Positions 9,487 to 18,886 are shown, numbered from the stretch's first letter. The stretch is DNA of 40,260 nucleotides from Bacillota bacterium (GCA_012839845.1 DUMM01000124.1:1-40260); one strand, 5' to 3'. Numbers and translations: made by a program. The notes: generated by a model from the sequence alone, not told the origin.

Positions 9487-9650
9487 TGTGGAGTCTCCCC
9501 TTTGCAGTTGCTGTTTACTCCCTTTTTCGGCGTCCCGCAGCGGTAACCTCTTTTGCCCAATAATCCCTGGTCTCAGTCCTGCAGTTCTTCAAAGTACTGA
9601 TTCTTTTTGGCAGCAACCGCCTCTATCCCCCGAGATCCCTCCGGAGAAAA

Positions 9651-9684
9651 GGAAAAGCCCCAAAACCCAACGGCCATGGGGCTT
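9651..9684 (-). terminator. Intrinsic terminator downstream of tRNA-Arg
   Basis: Minus strand AAGCCCC ATGGCCGTTGGGTTTT GGGGCTT followed by TTCCTTTT. Confidence 0.6.
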
Positions 9685-9690
9685 CATGCC

Positions 9691-9767
9691 TGGCCCGCCC
9701 GGCAGGACTCGAACCTGCGGCCTTCTGGTTCGAAGCCAGACACTCTATCCAGCTGAGCTACGGGCGG
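9691..9767 (-). tRNA. tRNA-Arg (anticodon TCG), CCA encoded
   Basis: Minus strand CCGCCCG-TA-GCTC...; anticodon arm TCTGG-CTTCGAA-CCAGA (TCG); T-arm GCAGG-TTCGAGT-CCTGC; acceptor CGGGCGG pairs perfectly with CCGCCCG; discriminator G then CCA. Confidence 0.96.
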
Positions 9768-9849
9768 TTGATTGACTCAGTCGGTCATATTGTACCATAA
9801 AGGTACTGCCGAAACAACCGCTACCAAACCCCAGCTGCGACCGCTTTCT

Positions 9850-10401
9850 TCAGTCTACAGCATACCCCATAAGGAGAGCATCATAGAACTTGCCCTGGAG
9901 CAGAAACTGCCTGGTGATCATGCCTTCTTCCTGAAAACCCATTTTCTTGTACAGCTGAATGGCTCTGAGATTGTCTGCACGTACACGGAGATTCACCTTG
10001 CGGATGACACCTGATTCCCTACACCACTGGAGCAGACAGCGGATCAGCTCGGTGCCGATGCCTTTGCCCCAGTGGCTCTTCAGAACGCTGACCCCAAATT
10101 CGCCGATATGGGCTGTTCGAGGTCGGGAACCGCCTGCAAAACTCAGGCTGCCAACTATGCGCCCGTTGAGAACAGCCACAATGTAAAGCGCGTTGTTCTT
10201 AGAGGCAACCCCCGCTAAGTAGGCCTTTTCCTGTTCCAGTGTTATGCCCAATTCCCCCGGTCCAAATGTGAGAAAATCCGATTCGCCTGCAATTTTCTCA
10301 GTATACTTAAGGAGCTCTGGGGCGTCTTCAGCAGCTGCTTCCCTTATCACCAGCAGTTCTCCGCTTCTTAGCTTGACCTGGACAGCTGGAATCTTCCCCA
10401 A
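9850..10401 (-). CDS. GNAT family N-acetyltransferase
   Basis: RIVGSLSFAGGSRPRTAHIGEFGVSVLKSHWGKGIGTELIRCLLQWC...KVNLRVRADNLRAIQLYKKMGFQEEGMITRQ. Confidence 0.92.
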   Translation of the reverse strand: MGKIPAVQVKLRSGELLVIREAAAEDAPELLKYTEKIAGESDFLTFGPGELGITLEQEKAYLAGVASKNNALYIVAVLNGRIVGSLSFAGGSRPRTAHIGEFGVSVLKSHWGKGIGTELIRCLLQWCRESGVIRKVNLRVRADNLRAIQLYKKMGFQEEGMITRQFLLQGKFYDALLMGYAVD

Positions 10402-10642
10402 CTTTGTTCACCTGCTCTTGTCTACAGTTTCCATGGCTTCCGGAGATACAGCCAACTTGCATTTCTAGTACTGGACTTAAGCTTCAGTATTCCTCTTAAG
10501 CAGCAAGGAACCCGCAAAAGGGGCATAGAATTTAAGGTAGCCGGCACCTGCATGCAGCGTCTCCGGGCAGTACAGCATGTTAAGCGTATCATGCCTTTGG
10601 GGTAAGAATGACCCTGCTGAGCGGCTTCCGGAGGGAGAATCA

Positions 10643-11389
10643 ATGAAAAAGGCCAAGCCTTCCTTAACCAGCTTTCAACTAAAATGCATTGCCGCACTGC
10701 TGATGGTCTTAGATCACCTGCGGCAGTTCTTTCCCGCGTTTCCCCTCTGGTTCCGGTATCTAGGCAGACTGTCTGCACCCATCTTCTTTTTTCTAACAGT
10801 CGAGGGATTTTTCCATACCCGAAATAGGGGAAGGTACGCTGCTCGGCTTCTGGGTGGAGGCATCATTATGGCGGTAGGTTCGCGCATTCTCACTTATCTA
10901 TTCCCCAGCGACATGGCGCTGTACAACAACATCTTTTTCTCCCTTGGACTTGGGGTTGCACTGATGTCTGCCTGGCAGCAGCTGGAGGAGACTAAAGATG
11001 AAGGGCTGTTCAAGCCCGTCATTCTTCTCATTCTCATCGCCATGCTTTTTACAGAAGCCAATATATATGGAATTATGGTGGTTCTTGTCTTTTACCGCTT
11101 TCGGGAAAGAAAGAACCTTTTAGCTTCCCATTACATCCTGTGCTCACTACTTCCCAGCCTGCTGAGCCCTTTGAGCATCAAGCAGCCTTTCGGCATCAGC
11201 TACAACCTCAGCCTCCACCAGTTTTTCGTTGTGGACTATCAATGGATGATGGTCCTCGCCCTGCCTTTCTTCTTCATATACAACGGTGAGCTGGGAAGCA
11301 GAAGTCCTGCAGCTAAGTGGTTCTTCTACCTCTTCTACCCAGCTCACCTCTGGCTGTTGTATCTGGCCAGGTATTGGTCAGCGGCCTAG
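10643..11389 (+). CDS. TraX family membrane protein
   Basis: LTSFQLKCIAALLMVLDHLRQFFPAFPLWFRYLGRLSAPIFFFLTVEGFFHTRNRGRYAARLL is TraX-like; multiple hydrophobic segments; GGAGGGAG RBS before ATG 10643. Confidence 0.82.
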   Translation: MKKAKPSLTSFQLKCIAALLMVLDHLRQFFPAFPLWFRYLGRLSAPIFFFLTVEGFFHTRNRGRYAARLLGGGIIMAVGSRILTYLFPSDMALYNNIFFSLGLGVALMSAWQQLEETKDEGLFKPVILLILIAMLFTEANIYGIMVVLVFYRFRERKNLLASHYILCSLLPSLLSPLSIKQPFGISYNLSLHQFFVVDYQWMMVLALPFFFIYNGELGSRSPAAKWFFYLFYPAHLWLLYLARYWSAA

Positions 11390-12354
11390 TACCCGATCTC
11401 CAGATCAACTATGTTCTTCATCTCAGTTTCACGGCCGGCCAGCCACACTTTTAGATTGTGGCAGAAGATCTCCGTTATCCGGCGGTTGGCTTCGGGTGTC
11501 ACTCCTCCAGAATGGGGGGTAATAACCACATTGGGCATCTCCCATAGAGGGCTAGTTGGAGGCAGCGGCTCTTCTTCAAAGACATCTAAGCCAGCTCCTG
11601 CCAAACGTCCCGCCCGGAGGGCATTGATCAAGGCCTGTTCGTCTATGATGGGCCCACGGCCCACATTAATAAGCACAGCATGAGGCTGCATCCAGCCCAG
11701 CTCCCTCTCACCGATGAGCTTTTCCGTCTCCCGGGTCAGCGGCAGAGCGATCACGACATAGTCACTGACCGTCAAGAGTTCTCTGAGTCCTTCTGAGCCG
11801 GAAACCAGATGATCTACATAAGGGGGCTTTTCCGTCATTCTGCGCTTGTATCCCCAAACCTCCATGCCGAAGGCCTTAGCTCTAAGGGCAATTTGGGTGC
11901 CTATGTCCCCCAGACCGAGGATCCCGATGGTCTTGCCGTAGAGCTCACCGGAATCGGGCAGTTTTTGCCAGCGTTTTTCTTGCTGGAAGCGGGCATAGCG
12001 GTAGAGGGTCCGGCTGAAAGCCAGCATCAGAGCAAAGGCATGTTCTGCCATGGGCACCCCATAGACCCCGCTGGAGTTGGTTACAATCACTTGTGAGTGA
12101 GCGTAAAGCCCGGGATCTGCGTACCCATCCGCCCCTGCACTGGGAAGATGGATCCAGCTGAGCTGCGATGCACCCTTAAGAAACCTTCGAGGCGGCCAGC
12201 CGAGAAAGATCTCAGCCCACTGCACGTCTTCTGCCGTAACGTCCTCCCGATTCTTGGTCTGCAGGTTCGCATTCGGTGCTGCCTCTTTTATCTCGGCCAG
12301 CAAGCTGTCATCTAAGCCGTACGCAATCAAGATATTTGGCCGTTCATGACCCAC
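11386..12354 (-). CDS. D-2-hydroxyacid dehydrogenase (NAD-binding)
   Basis: GKTIGILGLGDIGTQIALRAKAFGMEVWGYKR, INVGRGPIIDEQALINALRAGRLAGAGLDVFEEEPLP, NVVITPHSGG. GTG start at 12354 after AAGGAGGAG RBS. Confidence 0.93.
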   Translation of the reverse strand: MGHERPNILIAYGLDDSLLAEIKEAAPNANLQTKNREDVTAEDVQWAEIFLGWPPRRFLKGASQLSWIHLPSAGADGYADPGLYAHSQVIVTNSSGVYGVPMAEHAFALMLAFSRTLYRYARFQQEKRWQKLPDSGELYGKTIGILGLGDIGTQIALRAKAFGMEVWGYKRRMTEKPPYVDHLVSGSEGLRELLTVSDYVVIALPLTRETEKLIGERELGWMQPHAVLINVGRGPIIDEQALINALRAGRLAGAGLDVFEEEPLPPTSPLWEMPNVVITPHSGGVTPEANRRITEIFCHNLKVWLAGRETEMKNIVDLEIGY

Positions 12355-12476
12355 GGCAGTCTCCTCCTTGCCAAGTCTGTCTCTCATTAGTGTTTGTACC
12401 TTGCAGCGCAGGATCGCTTAGGGTCTTCCTCTCGGCACTGCCTCTTAGTAGGGGGCTTGTTCTCGACATACTGCCC

Positions 12477-13937
12477 TCAATGATGGTTGTTATCCATGTA
12501 AGATGCCCTCAGTTCTCTAATCATATCGTGCTTGAGATGCCAGAGCTTATCGCTTAAATCGACGATGTACTTTTCGGGGTTGATTAAGCGCTTGTATTCC
12601 GGCCAGAAGCGCTCTAGTTGTCCAGCAGCATAAGCCTGAACCTCGTGCACAGATGGGCATTGGTAGACCTGCTCACCGTTGCGGAATATAGGTACCAGCA
12701 GCCGCTCCATTTCGTAATTCCGCAAGGTTTTCCGCTTCCAGGTATCTACCGGATCATATATGGTGAGGGGTCCATGAGGAGGAAGTTCCTCATCGGCGAG
12801 GATTATCAGGTCTGCTAGGGCTTTGCCGGTTTCTCTGCTGTAGAAGCGGACTACATCCTTAATTCCCGGGTTGGTAGTCTTCTCCGCGTTGTCGCTGACC
12901 TTGATCTTCGGGATCATCTTGCCGTTTTCCTCAATGGCAACCAGCTTATAGACGCCACCCAGAGAGGGGTTGTCATCACCGGTGATGAGCTTAGTCCCTA
13001 CCCCCCAGCTGTCTATCTTGGCTCCCTGAACCCGAAGATCTCGAATTATGTTCTCATCCAAATCCCCGGAACCCACGATGATCGCATGCTCCAGTCCTGC
13101 CTCGTCCAGCATCTTTCTAGCCACTTTAGACAAGTACGCCAGATCACCGCTGTCTATCCGGATTCCCACAAACTTCCGGCCTTTGGCCTCCAACTCTTTA
13201 GCAACTGTAATCGCATTAGGAAGCCCGCTTCTGATGGTATCGTAGGTATCCACCAGCAGCAGGCAGGCATCAGGGTAGGCTTCGGCATAAGCTCGAAAAG
13301 CAGTTAGTTCATCGGGGAAGCTCATGATCCACGCATGGGCTTGCGTACCCTTGACGGGAATGCCGTACAGCTGACCGGCCAGCACGTTACTGGTGGCCCT
13401 GCAGCCGCCAATGTAGGCTGCCCGGCTGCCGTACAGGCCGGCAAACAGCCCCTGGGCCCGCCGTAAGCCAAACTCCATGACTTCTGTATCCTCAGCAGCG
13501 CTTACAACCCGGGCTGCCTTGGTTGCAATCAAAGTCTGATGGTTGATAATGCTGGTCAAACTGGTCTCAATCAACTGCGCCTCAGCTATGGGAGCCGTAA
13601 TCCGCATGATGGGTTCATTGGGGAAAATGGGCGTCCCCTCCGGCACCGCATCCACATCCCCAGTAAACCTCAGTCTTCCCAAGTAGTCGAGGAAATCATC
13701 GGGGAACAGTCCCAGGCTTCGCAGATAATCCCGATCCTCTTTGGTGTATCGGAGTTCGTTAAGATACTCTATGGCCTGCTCCAGACCTGCAGCTATAGCG
13801 TATCCATTGTTCCAGGGCAGACGGCGGAAAAATAGATCGAATACCGCTTTGCGATGGGCAATACCGGACTTGTAGTATCCGTAAACCATCGTCAGCTGGT
13901 ACAGGTCTGTTGCCATAGATAGGTTTAGTTTACTCAC
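12477..13937 (-). CDS. pncB: Nicotinate phosphoribosyltransferase
   Basis: LSMATDLYQLTMVYGYYKSG, EFGLRRAQG, GTQAHAWIMSFPDELTAFRAYAEAYPDACLLLVDTYDTIRSG, GIRIDSGDLAYLS, SWGVGTKLITG. GTG start 13937 preceded by GGGAGGT. Confidence 0.95.
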   Translation of the reverse strand: MSKLNLSMATDLYQLTMVYGYYKSGIAHRKAVFDLFFRRLPWNNGYAIAAGLEQAIEYLNELRYTKEDRDYLRSLGLFPDDFLDYLGRLRFTGDVDAVPEGTPIFPNEPIMRITAPIAEAQLIETSLTSIINHQTLIATKAARVVSAAEDTEVMEFGLRRAQGLFAGLYGSRAAYIGGCRATSNVLAGQLYGIPVKGTQAHAWIMSFPDELTAFRAYAEAYPDACLLLVDTYDTIRSGLPNAITVAKELEAKGRKFVGIRIDSGDLAYLSKVARKMLDEAGLEHAIIVGSGDLDENIIRDLRVQGAKIDSWGVGTKLITGDDNPSLGGVYKLVAIEENGKMIPKIKVSDNAEKTTNPGIKDVVRFYSRETGKALADLIILADEELPPHGPLTIYDPVDTWKRKTLRNYEMERLLVPIFRNGEQVYQCPSVHEVQAYAAGQLERFWPEYKRLINPEKYIVDLSDKLWHLKHDMIRELRASYMDNNHH

Positions 13938-14046
13938 TTTTTGTACCTCCCGGCTATATGTAACCCCAGCGGGGTTGGCTGCAAACATGCCGCGCCTGGT
14001 AATCATAGACATTATAGCAGAAGTGTGATGAAATGTCGCTACAGGT

Positions 14047-14077
14047 AGGAACCCATCCTGTATCAGGATGGGTTCCT
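14047..14077. other. Perfect 14-bp inverted repeat hairpin (no T-tract)
   Basis: AGGAACCCATCCTG-TAT-CAGGATGGGTTCCT between pncB start and the CobW-like gene stop. Confidence 0.75.
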
Positions 14078-14138
14078 AGACAATCATCGGTTATGCAGTC
14101 AGAGCAGCCTCCGGCGTAGAGGGCACTCTGCTGTTGCC

Positions 14139-15035
14139 TCACATACTGATTTGCTCCCGCTTGAGATTGACTCCAATGACAACCAGCTGCCCCACAGGCT
14201 CTGCCTCATCTGCAGCCCCGGCAATCTCTGTCTCCCCCATAGTGTACTGAAGCAGATGGGGTCTGCCGGCGATGTTGACAAAGCCTTTAGCCCGCAACAC
14301 ATTAGAAGGCAGGGCTGCCGTCACTGCAGCACAGGCTTCGGCGGCGTCAGCAAAGGGCCCTATCGGGATGGTGATGGATACCAAGGGATCCCGGGCCGGT
14401 ATCCGTTCCCCCAGGTATCTGTGCCTGCCGGTCTCCGCCGGCAAGGACAAGATCATGTCCCACTCTGCTGGAGTTAAGCGGCCGTAGGGAGCTGTAAGCT
14501 GCACCGCGTCAGAGTTAAGTTCTTTTAGAACCTCCCGCAGCCTTGTCAACTGGTCTTCCTCAACCAGATCTGCCTTAGTGATCAAAAAGACATCCGCTGC
14601 TTGGGCCTGAGCTCTGGCAGCTTTCATGGTCTGAATCACCTTGGGAAAGTTGACGGCATCCACTACTGTTATAGTCCCAAACAGCCGGTAAGCTCCCTTT
14701 ATCTCCGGATAACCTAGGAAATCTCCCATTTCAAAGGGATCGGCAACGCCAGTAGCCTCAATGACAACCATATCCGGCTTTGGATCCCGGGTGAGCTTTT
14801 CCATGGCCGCCAGGAAATTATCCCTGATACAGATACAGAAAATCGATCCGTTTTGCAGCTCCACAAGCTCCGCGGCCTGACCATCTACCAGTCTGCCGTC
14901 AACACCCACGCTGCCGAACTCGTTCATTACCACGGCTACCCGCCGGTATCTGCGGGCAAGCACCGGCAGCATCTCATTGAGAAAGGTTGTCTTGCCGCTG
15001 CCGAGAAAACCGGTCAGCAAAATCACATCGATCAA
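14139..15035 (-). CDS. CobW/G3E-family P-loop GTPase (putative metallochaperone/activator)
   Basis: ILLTGFLGSGKTTFLNEMLPVLARRYRRVAVVMNEFGSVGVDGRLV, VVIEATGVADPF, LITKADLVEEDQL. Start codon TTG at 15035 overlaps the stop of the upstream gene. Confidence 0.9.
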   Translation of the reverse strand: MIDVILLTGFLGSGKTTFLNEMLPVLARRYRRVAVVMNEFGSVGVDGRLVDGQAAELVELQNGSIFCICIRDNFLAAMEKLTRDPKPDMVVIEATGVADPFEMGDFLGYPEIKGAYRLFGTITVVDAVNFPKVIQTMKAARAQAQAADVFLITKADLVEEDQLTRLREVLKELNSDAVQLTAPYGRLTPAEWDMILSLPAETGRHRYLGERIPARDPLVSITIPIGPFADAAEACAAVTAALPSNVLRAKGFVNIAGRPHLLQYTMGETEIAGAADEAEPVGQLVVIGVNLKREQISM

Positions 15036-16396
15036 GCTTTCAGCACCTTCTCAATTTCCTGCTTGTAGGTGGCAAGATCGGGAATGTAGGAGACAAAGGT
15101 CGGCTTGCCGTTGATTACAATGGTGGGGATGTTGGTAACACCCAACCGCTGCATTCGCACTATATTCTCCTTCTCGGTGATCTTGTACTCCACCCAATCG
15201 ACCTTGCCCTCGAATAACTTGGCCACTTGCTTGGTGGCATCAACCATGTACTTGCACGGCGGACAGGTAGCTGAATCTAGAGTCAGCACTTCGATTAGAA
15301 CTCCCGGTAAGCTGTCGTAGTCGGGCATCTCTATCTCAACGTCCGCCGCAGCGCTGTCATCCTTATTAGTCTCTACGAATACCCTGGCCTTCTCTGGGTC
15401 AAAGACCGCCAAGCTGATGGCACTGACATTCTCTGGAGGCACATTATAGGGTATATCGCAGCCCGGCGAGAGGATATAGCCCGGCCCCTTGTGGGCGTCC
15501 ATCAGTTCCAGTGCCTTCGCCATGTTATCGGCTTGGCTGCCCAGCAGCATCACTGTAGTAAGGGGAATGTTGCCGCCGTAGGATATCTGATACCTATCAG
15601 CGATCTCCTTCGCATATTCGAGATTTACATTTTCGTCTATCGAGATCCCATCGGGCCTGCACTGGGCCATCACTTCCAGCACCGGTGTTGCGTTGCCGCA
15701 CACAAAGAAGGATGAGCAGGCGCCTTTCTGCCTGATGAAATCGAAAATGTGGCTAGCAGCTTTGCTCACAAACTCCTGGAAATGGTCAGCAGATATTTGG
15801 GATATCATGGGATCGACAACGGCAATGACGTCCATGCCTGCATCGATGTAGTATTCAGCTACCTGCTCTGTCACCTGCCGGCAGAAATCTATCAATTCCT
15901 TGACGGTCTCCGGCTGATCAAACATGTCTAGGAACAGATTGGTACCCCGAAGGTGCAGTGCCAAGGTGAAGGGGCCCACCACTAAGCCGTATAGTGCAGT
16001 ATTGCGGCCGATCTCTTCCTTCAGGTTTCGCATAGCTTCTAGGATAATGGGAAGTCTTCCATCCTCCGGCCTCGGCAGCCGCAGCTCCTTCAGCTTTTCG
16101 TAACCATCAGCTAAAGGATGGGTTGCTACAGCAGGAGGCGCATCCTTTGCCCACTTAAGTTCACACCCGAGAATCTCCGCCTCCACCTGCAAATCGAAAA
16201 CCACCGGCTGTCCATCGGGCCGATACCGCTGGTTAGCCTCTACTCCACAGGCTGTCAACAGTTCGGCGCTTTTCAACAGCTGCTCAGCGTCAACTCCTTT
16301 GAGACTGCCGATGTGCACTCCAGTAAATGGTACCCAAGGCACCCGAGGCGTCGGCTGCCTTTTGAGTGCTGCCAATACCAGCTCTCTACCTGTCAT
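15032..16396 (-). CDS. Uroporphyrinogen decarboxylase/MtaA-CmuA-like methyltransferase domain fused to C-terminal thioredoxin-like domain
   Basis: N-term MTGRELVLAALKRQPTPRVPWVPF..., FVCGNATPVLEVMAQCRPDGISIDENVNL, YILSPGCDIPYNVPPENV; C-term VLTLDSATCPPCKYMVDATKQVAKLF...NIVRMQRLGVTNIPTIVINGKPTFVSY (thioredoxin-like with CPPC). Confidence 0.88.
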   Translation of the reverse strand: MTGRELVLAALKRQPTPRVPWVPFTGVHIGSLKGVDAEQLLKSAELLTACGVEANQRYRPDGQPVVFDLQVEAEILGCELKWAKDAPPAVATHPLADGYEKLKELRLPRPEDGRLPIILEAMRNLKEEIGRNTALYGLVVGPFTLALHLRGTNLFLDMFDQPETVKELIDFCRQVTEQVAEYYIDAGMDVIAVVDPMISQISADHFQEFVSKAASHIFDFIRQKGACSSFFVCGNATPVLEVMAQCRPDGISIDENVNLEYAKEIADRYQISYGGNIPLTTVMLLGSQADNMAKALELMDAHKGPGYILSPGCDIPYNVPPENVSAISLAVFDPEKARVFVETNKDDSAAADVEIEMPDYDSLPGVLIEVLTLDSATCPPCKYMVDATKQVAKLFEGKVDWVEYKITEKENIVRMQRLGVTNIPTIVINGKPTFVSYIPDLATYKQEIEKVLKA

Positions 16397-16504
16397 TACA
16401 TGACCCCCTTAGGGAAATACCTCTTGCAATCGCTGGCGTTATAATTATTGACTTAGACAGCAAGCACCTTGGAAGTTCCTTGCTCTGTTCCGGTGTGTTC
16501 TTGC

Positions 16505-17035
16505 TTATTCTACGATCTTCACTACCTCATTCAGGGGCCGTCTAGCGGGTGCCTTGGGCGGTTCCGCCAAATTGCTGTAACCCAAAGGTACTATAACCAC
16601 CGGCCTTAATCCGTTAGGTATATCCAAAACCTTCCTGACAGCTTCTTCGTCAAAGGCCCCAATCCAGCAAGTGGCAAGGCCCAACCCCACCGCCATCAGC
16701 ATTAAGTTCATAGCGGCAGCTGCTGTATCCTGCAGGCAGTACAGATTAGCCCCCCGTTCTCCATAGCGGGCAGCACTCCTAGCCGGCTCAGCGCAGATGA
16801 CAATCACCACCGGTGCCTCAGCCAAGAACTTCTGACCGAAGGCTGCTTCGGCAAGTTTCTGCCGGGTATCAGGGTTTTTTACCACGTAGAAAAACCACGG
16901 CTGGCGGTTACCGGCACTGGGAGCCAGACAAGCTGCTTCCAGCAGCCGAGACAAAGCAGCGTCCGGTATTTCGTCAGATGTGAAACGCCTAATACTCCGT
17001 CGTTCCCGGATGGCATCAGCAACATCCTTAGTCAT
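16505..17035 (-). CDS. Nitroreductase family protein
   Basis: DAIRERRSIRRFTSDEIPDAALSRLLEAACLAPSAGNRQPWFFYVV; AAAMNLMLMAVGLGLATCWIGAF. ATGA overlap with upstream kinase gene. Confidence 0.92.
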   Translation of the reverse strand: MTKDVADAIRERRSIRRFTSDEIPDAALSRLLEAACLAPSAGNRQPWFFYVVKNPDTRQKLAEAAFGQKFLAEAPVVIVICAEPARSAARYGERGANLYCLQDTAAAAMNLMLMAVGLGLATCWIGAFDEEAVRKVLDIPNGLRPVVIVPLGYSNLAEPPKAPARRPLNEVVKIVE

Positions 17036-18630
17036 TTTTCAACCTCCTCCTCATCCCACAGTCTGACTGTATTCTGCCTCAAAGGGGAGACAGGCGATTC
17101 TACCGGATCCGAAAGATTTTTCCCCCTGTAAACGGGAAGCCTGACAAAAAACGTGGTACCTTGTCCCGGAGTTGTCTCAAACCAGATCTCTCCGTGATGG
17201 AGTTCGCTGATGATTTGGGATGTGATCAAGAGCCCCAACCCTGTACCCCTGGGCTTGGTAGTAACCATCTCCTGAAAGATGCGGTTCCGGATCTCTTCAG
17301 GTATCCCCGGTCCGGTATCGGCGATCTCTAAACGTACTTGGCGCAGGGGTTTTTCGTAAATCAGGCAAATGGTAAGCTTTCCTCCGTCCGGCATGGCATC
17401 TAGAGCATTGGCTATAAGACTGCGCAAAGCCCTATTGAGCAGCTTGATATTTCCTCCGACCGGTGGGATTATCGGTTCTGCGCAGACCCGGCTTTCGATT
17501 CCCCGCCGTGTAAACTCTGGTGCCCACGAGGAAACCAACTCTTCCACCAGTACTCCAACATTGATGGGCTCCCACATCTCCGGCCGGTCCCAGCCTGCTT
17601 CCAGAGTAATGGAGACCAATTCCGCCAGCCGGTCTACCTCTGCTTCAATACGGCCAGTCACCTGCGCACGTTCTTTGCTGTCATCAAGGATAGCGGAAAG
17701 CTGCGCTGAAGCTCGGATGGCTGCCAAAGGATTTTTCAGCTCATGGGCCAAGTACCTCATCAATCGACCCAAAGTCCGCTGCCGCCGGGTCTGACGCAGG
17801 TGTATTTGAGCCCTATCTAGGCTAAGGTAAGGCCGCCTGCCGAAAGGCACGGCCAAACCATCATATATGTACCCCAGAACCAGCAGCTGATACACGTTGG
17901 TGACTAAGGAGCCAAACTGCCGCTGATGGTCAAAAAATAACAAGCCTGCCTGACTCAAAGCCCACACAGCTGCTATGATTACCACTTGTCTATGTAACCG
18001 GCTGCCCGTTCTTGAATATATGCCGGCATAGCGGAGCCCCGAAACCAGCGACAAGCAGCAAGCGGCTATGCCCAGGTAGAAACTAGTCCTGCCCACAGGT
18101 TCGTCCCCAATGAAGAATCTGGGAAGATACTGCTCATAGAAAAGAACAGCAGCTGCACAAACCCCTGTAAAAAGTAAGCCGGTTCCCAAAAGGAGGCGCC
18201 GCATTGACCTGTTTATTCTGCGAACCGGCAGGAATGAGATTGCCAGTATCAGGGACGGAACCAGCACCGAAGTTAGGGCAGCAAACAGCGCAGCTTTGTT
18301 GAAGCTGTTGGGGCTAAGCAGATAAGGAACCATGGGCAGAGAAAGGAGGTGGAATACATTGAGCAATCCCAAAGACAAAGAAGCGACAGTCAAGGTCAGT
18401 CCCTGCAGTGTTTGCCGTCTTATCCCTGCACTCCATCCTAAGAAAAACAGCAAGAATGCAGTATGGACACCCAAGACTCTTACCAAAATATGCAGTGAAG
18501 CTCCGAAGCTCGCGGAATACAGCGTGTCTATACTTGTTATCTTGATTAGCGCTAAACCCAAACCCGCAACTACCGCTGGCATCAGTGCAGCCGCTTCTCC
18601 CTTCAGCATTGGTGACAGACACCTCTGCAT
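17032..18630 (-). CDS. Membrane sensor histidine kinase
   Basis: Several N-terminal TM segments, then H-box LMRYLAHELKNPLAAIRASAQL, N-box LRSLIANALDAMPDGG, G-boxes IADTGPGIPEEI and GTGLGLLI. Start at ATG 18630 after AGGAGGT (ORF extends to 18747). Confidence 0.93.
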   Translation of the reverse strand: MQRCLSPMLKGEAAALMPAVVAGLGLALIKITSIDTLYSASFGASLHILVRVLGVHTAFLLFFLGWSAGIRRQTLQGLTLTVASLSLGLLNVFHLLSLPMVPYLLSPNSFNKAALFAALTSVLVPSLILAISFLPVRRINRSMRRLLLGTGLLFTGVCAAAVLFYEQYLPRFFIGDEPVGRTSFYLGIAACCLSLVSGLRYAGIYSRTGSRLHRQVVIIAAVWALSQAGLLFFDHQRQFGSLVTNVYQLLVLGYIYDGLAVPFGRRPYLSLDRAQIHLRQTRRQRTLGRLMRYLAHELKNPLAAIRASAQLSAILDDSKERAQVTGRIEAEVDRLAELVSITLEAGWDRPEMWEPINVGVLVEELVSSWAPEFTRRGIESRVCAEPIIPPVGGNIKLLNRALRSLIANALDAMPDGGKLTICLIYEKPLRQVRLEIADTGPGIPEEIRNRIFQEMVTTKPRGTGLGLLITSQIISELHHGEIWFETTPGQGTTFFVRLPVYRGKNLSDPVESPVSPLRQNTVRLWDEEEVEK

Positions 18631-18841
18631 AACCCGACCTCCTGGCACCAGAGAACCGCACATGTGATCCCACAGCCGCTTGTTCGGCGGTTTTTGGCTG
18701 TTGAGGATTAACGCCCAATCAAACGATCTATAAATTAAATAGAACAACTATTGTTATGAAATTAACGCACAAATCAGAAGTTCCTTCCGCCTTATTGCAA
18801 AAGGTGATAAAAGCTGGGGAACGGCTCCCGGTTAAGACAAA

Positions 18842-18868
18842 AAAGACGGCAGCGCCTGCCGTCTTCCT
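18842..18868 (-). terminator. Intrinsic terminator downstream of the aldo/keto reductase
   Basis: Minus strand AAGACGGCAG-GC-GCTGCCGTCTTTTTTGTCTT: GC-rich stem plus T-tract. Confidence 0.8.
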
Positions 18869-18886
18869 AAGTCTCTTGCAGTCAGT

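Noticed and set aside
9691-9767. Integration site (att) of a mobile element at tRNA-Arg
   Set aside because: No integrase and no partial tRNA duplicate seen nearby; neighbours are ordinary metabolic genes.
7417-9767. RtcB plus tRNA-Arg as a dedicated RNA-repair island
   Set aside because: Separated by an unrelated isomerase gene, and no archease, RNA cyclase or toxin nuclease gene is adjacent.
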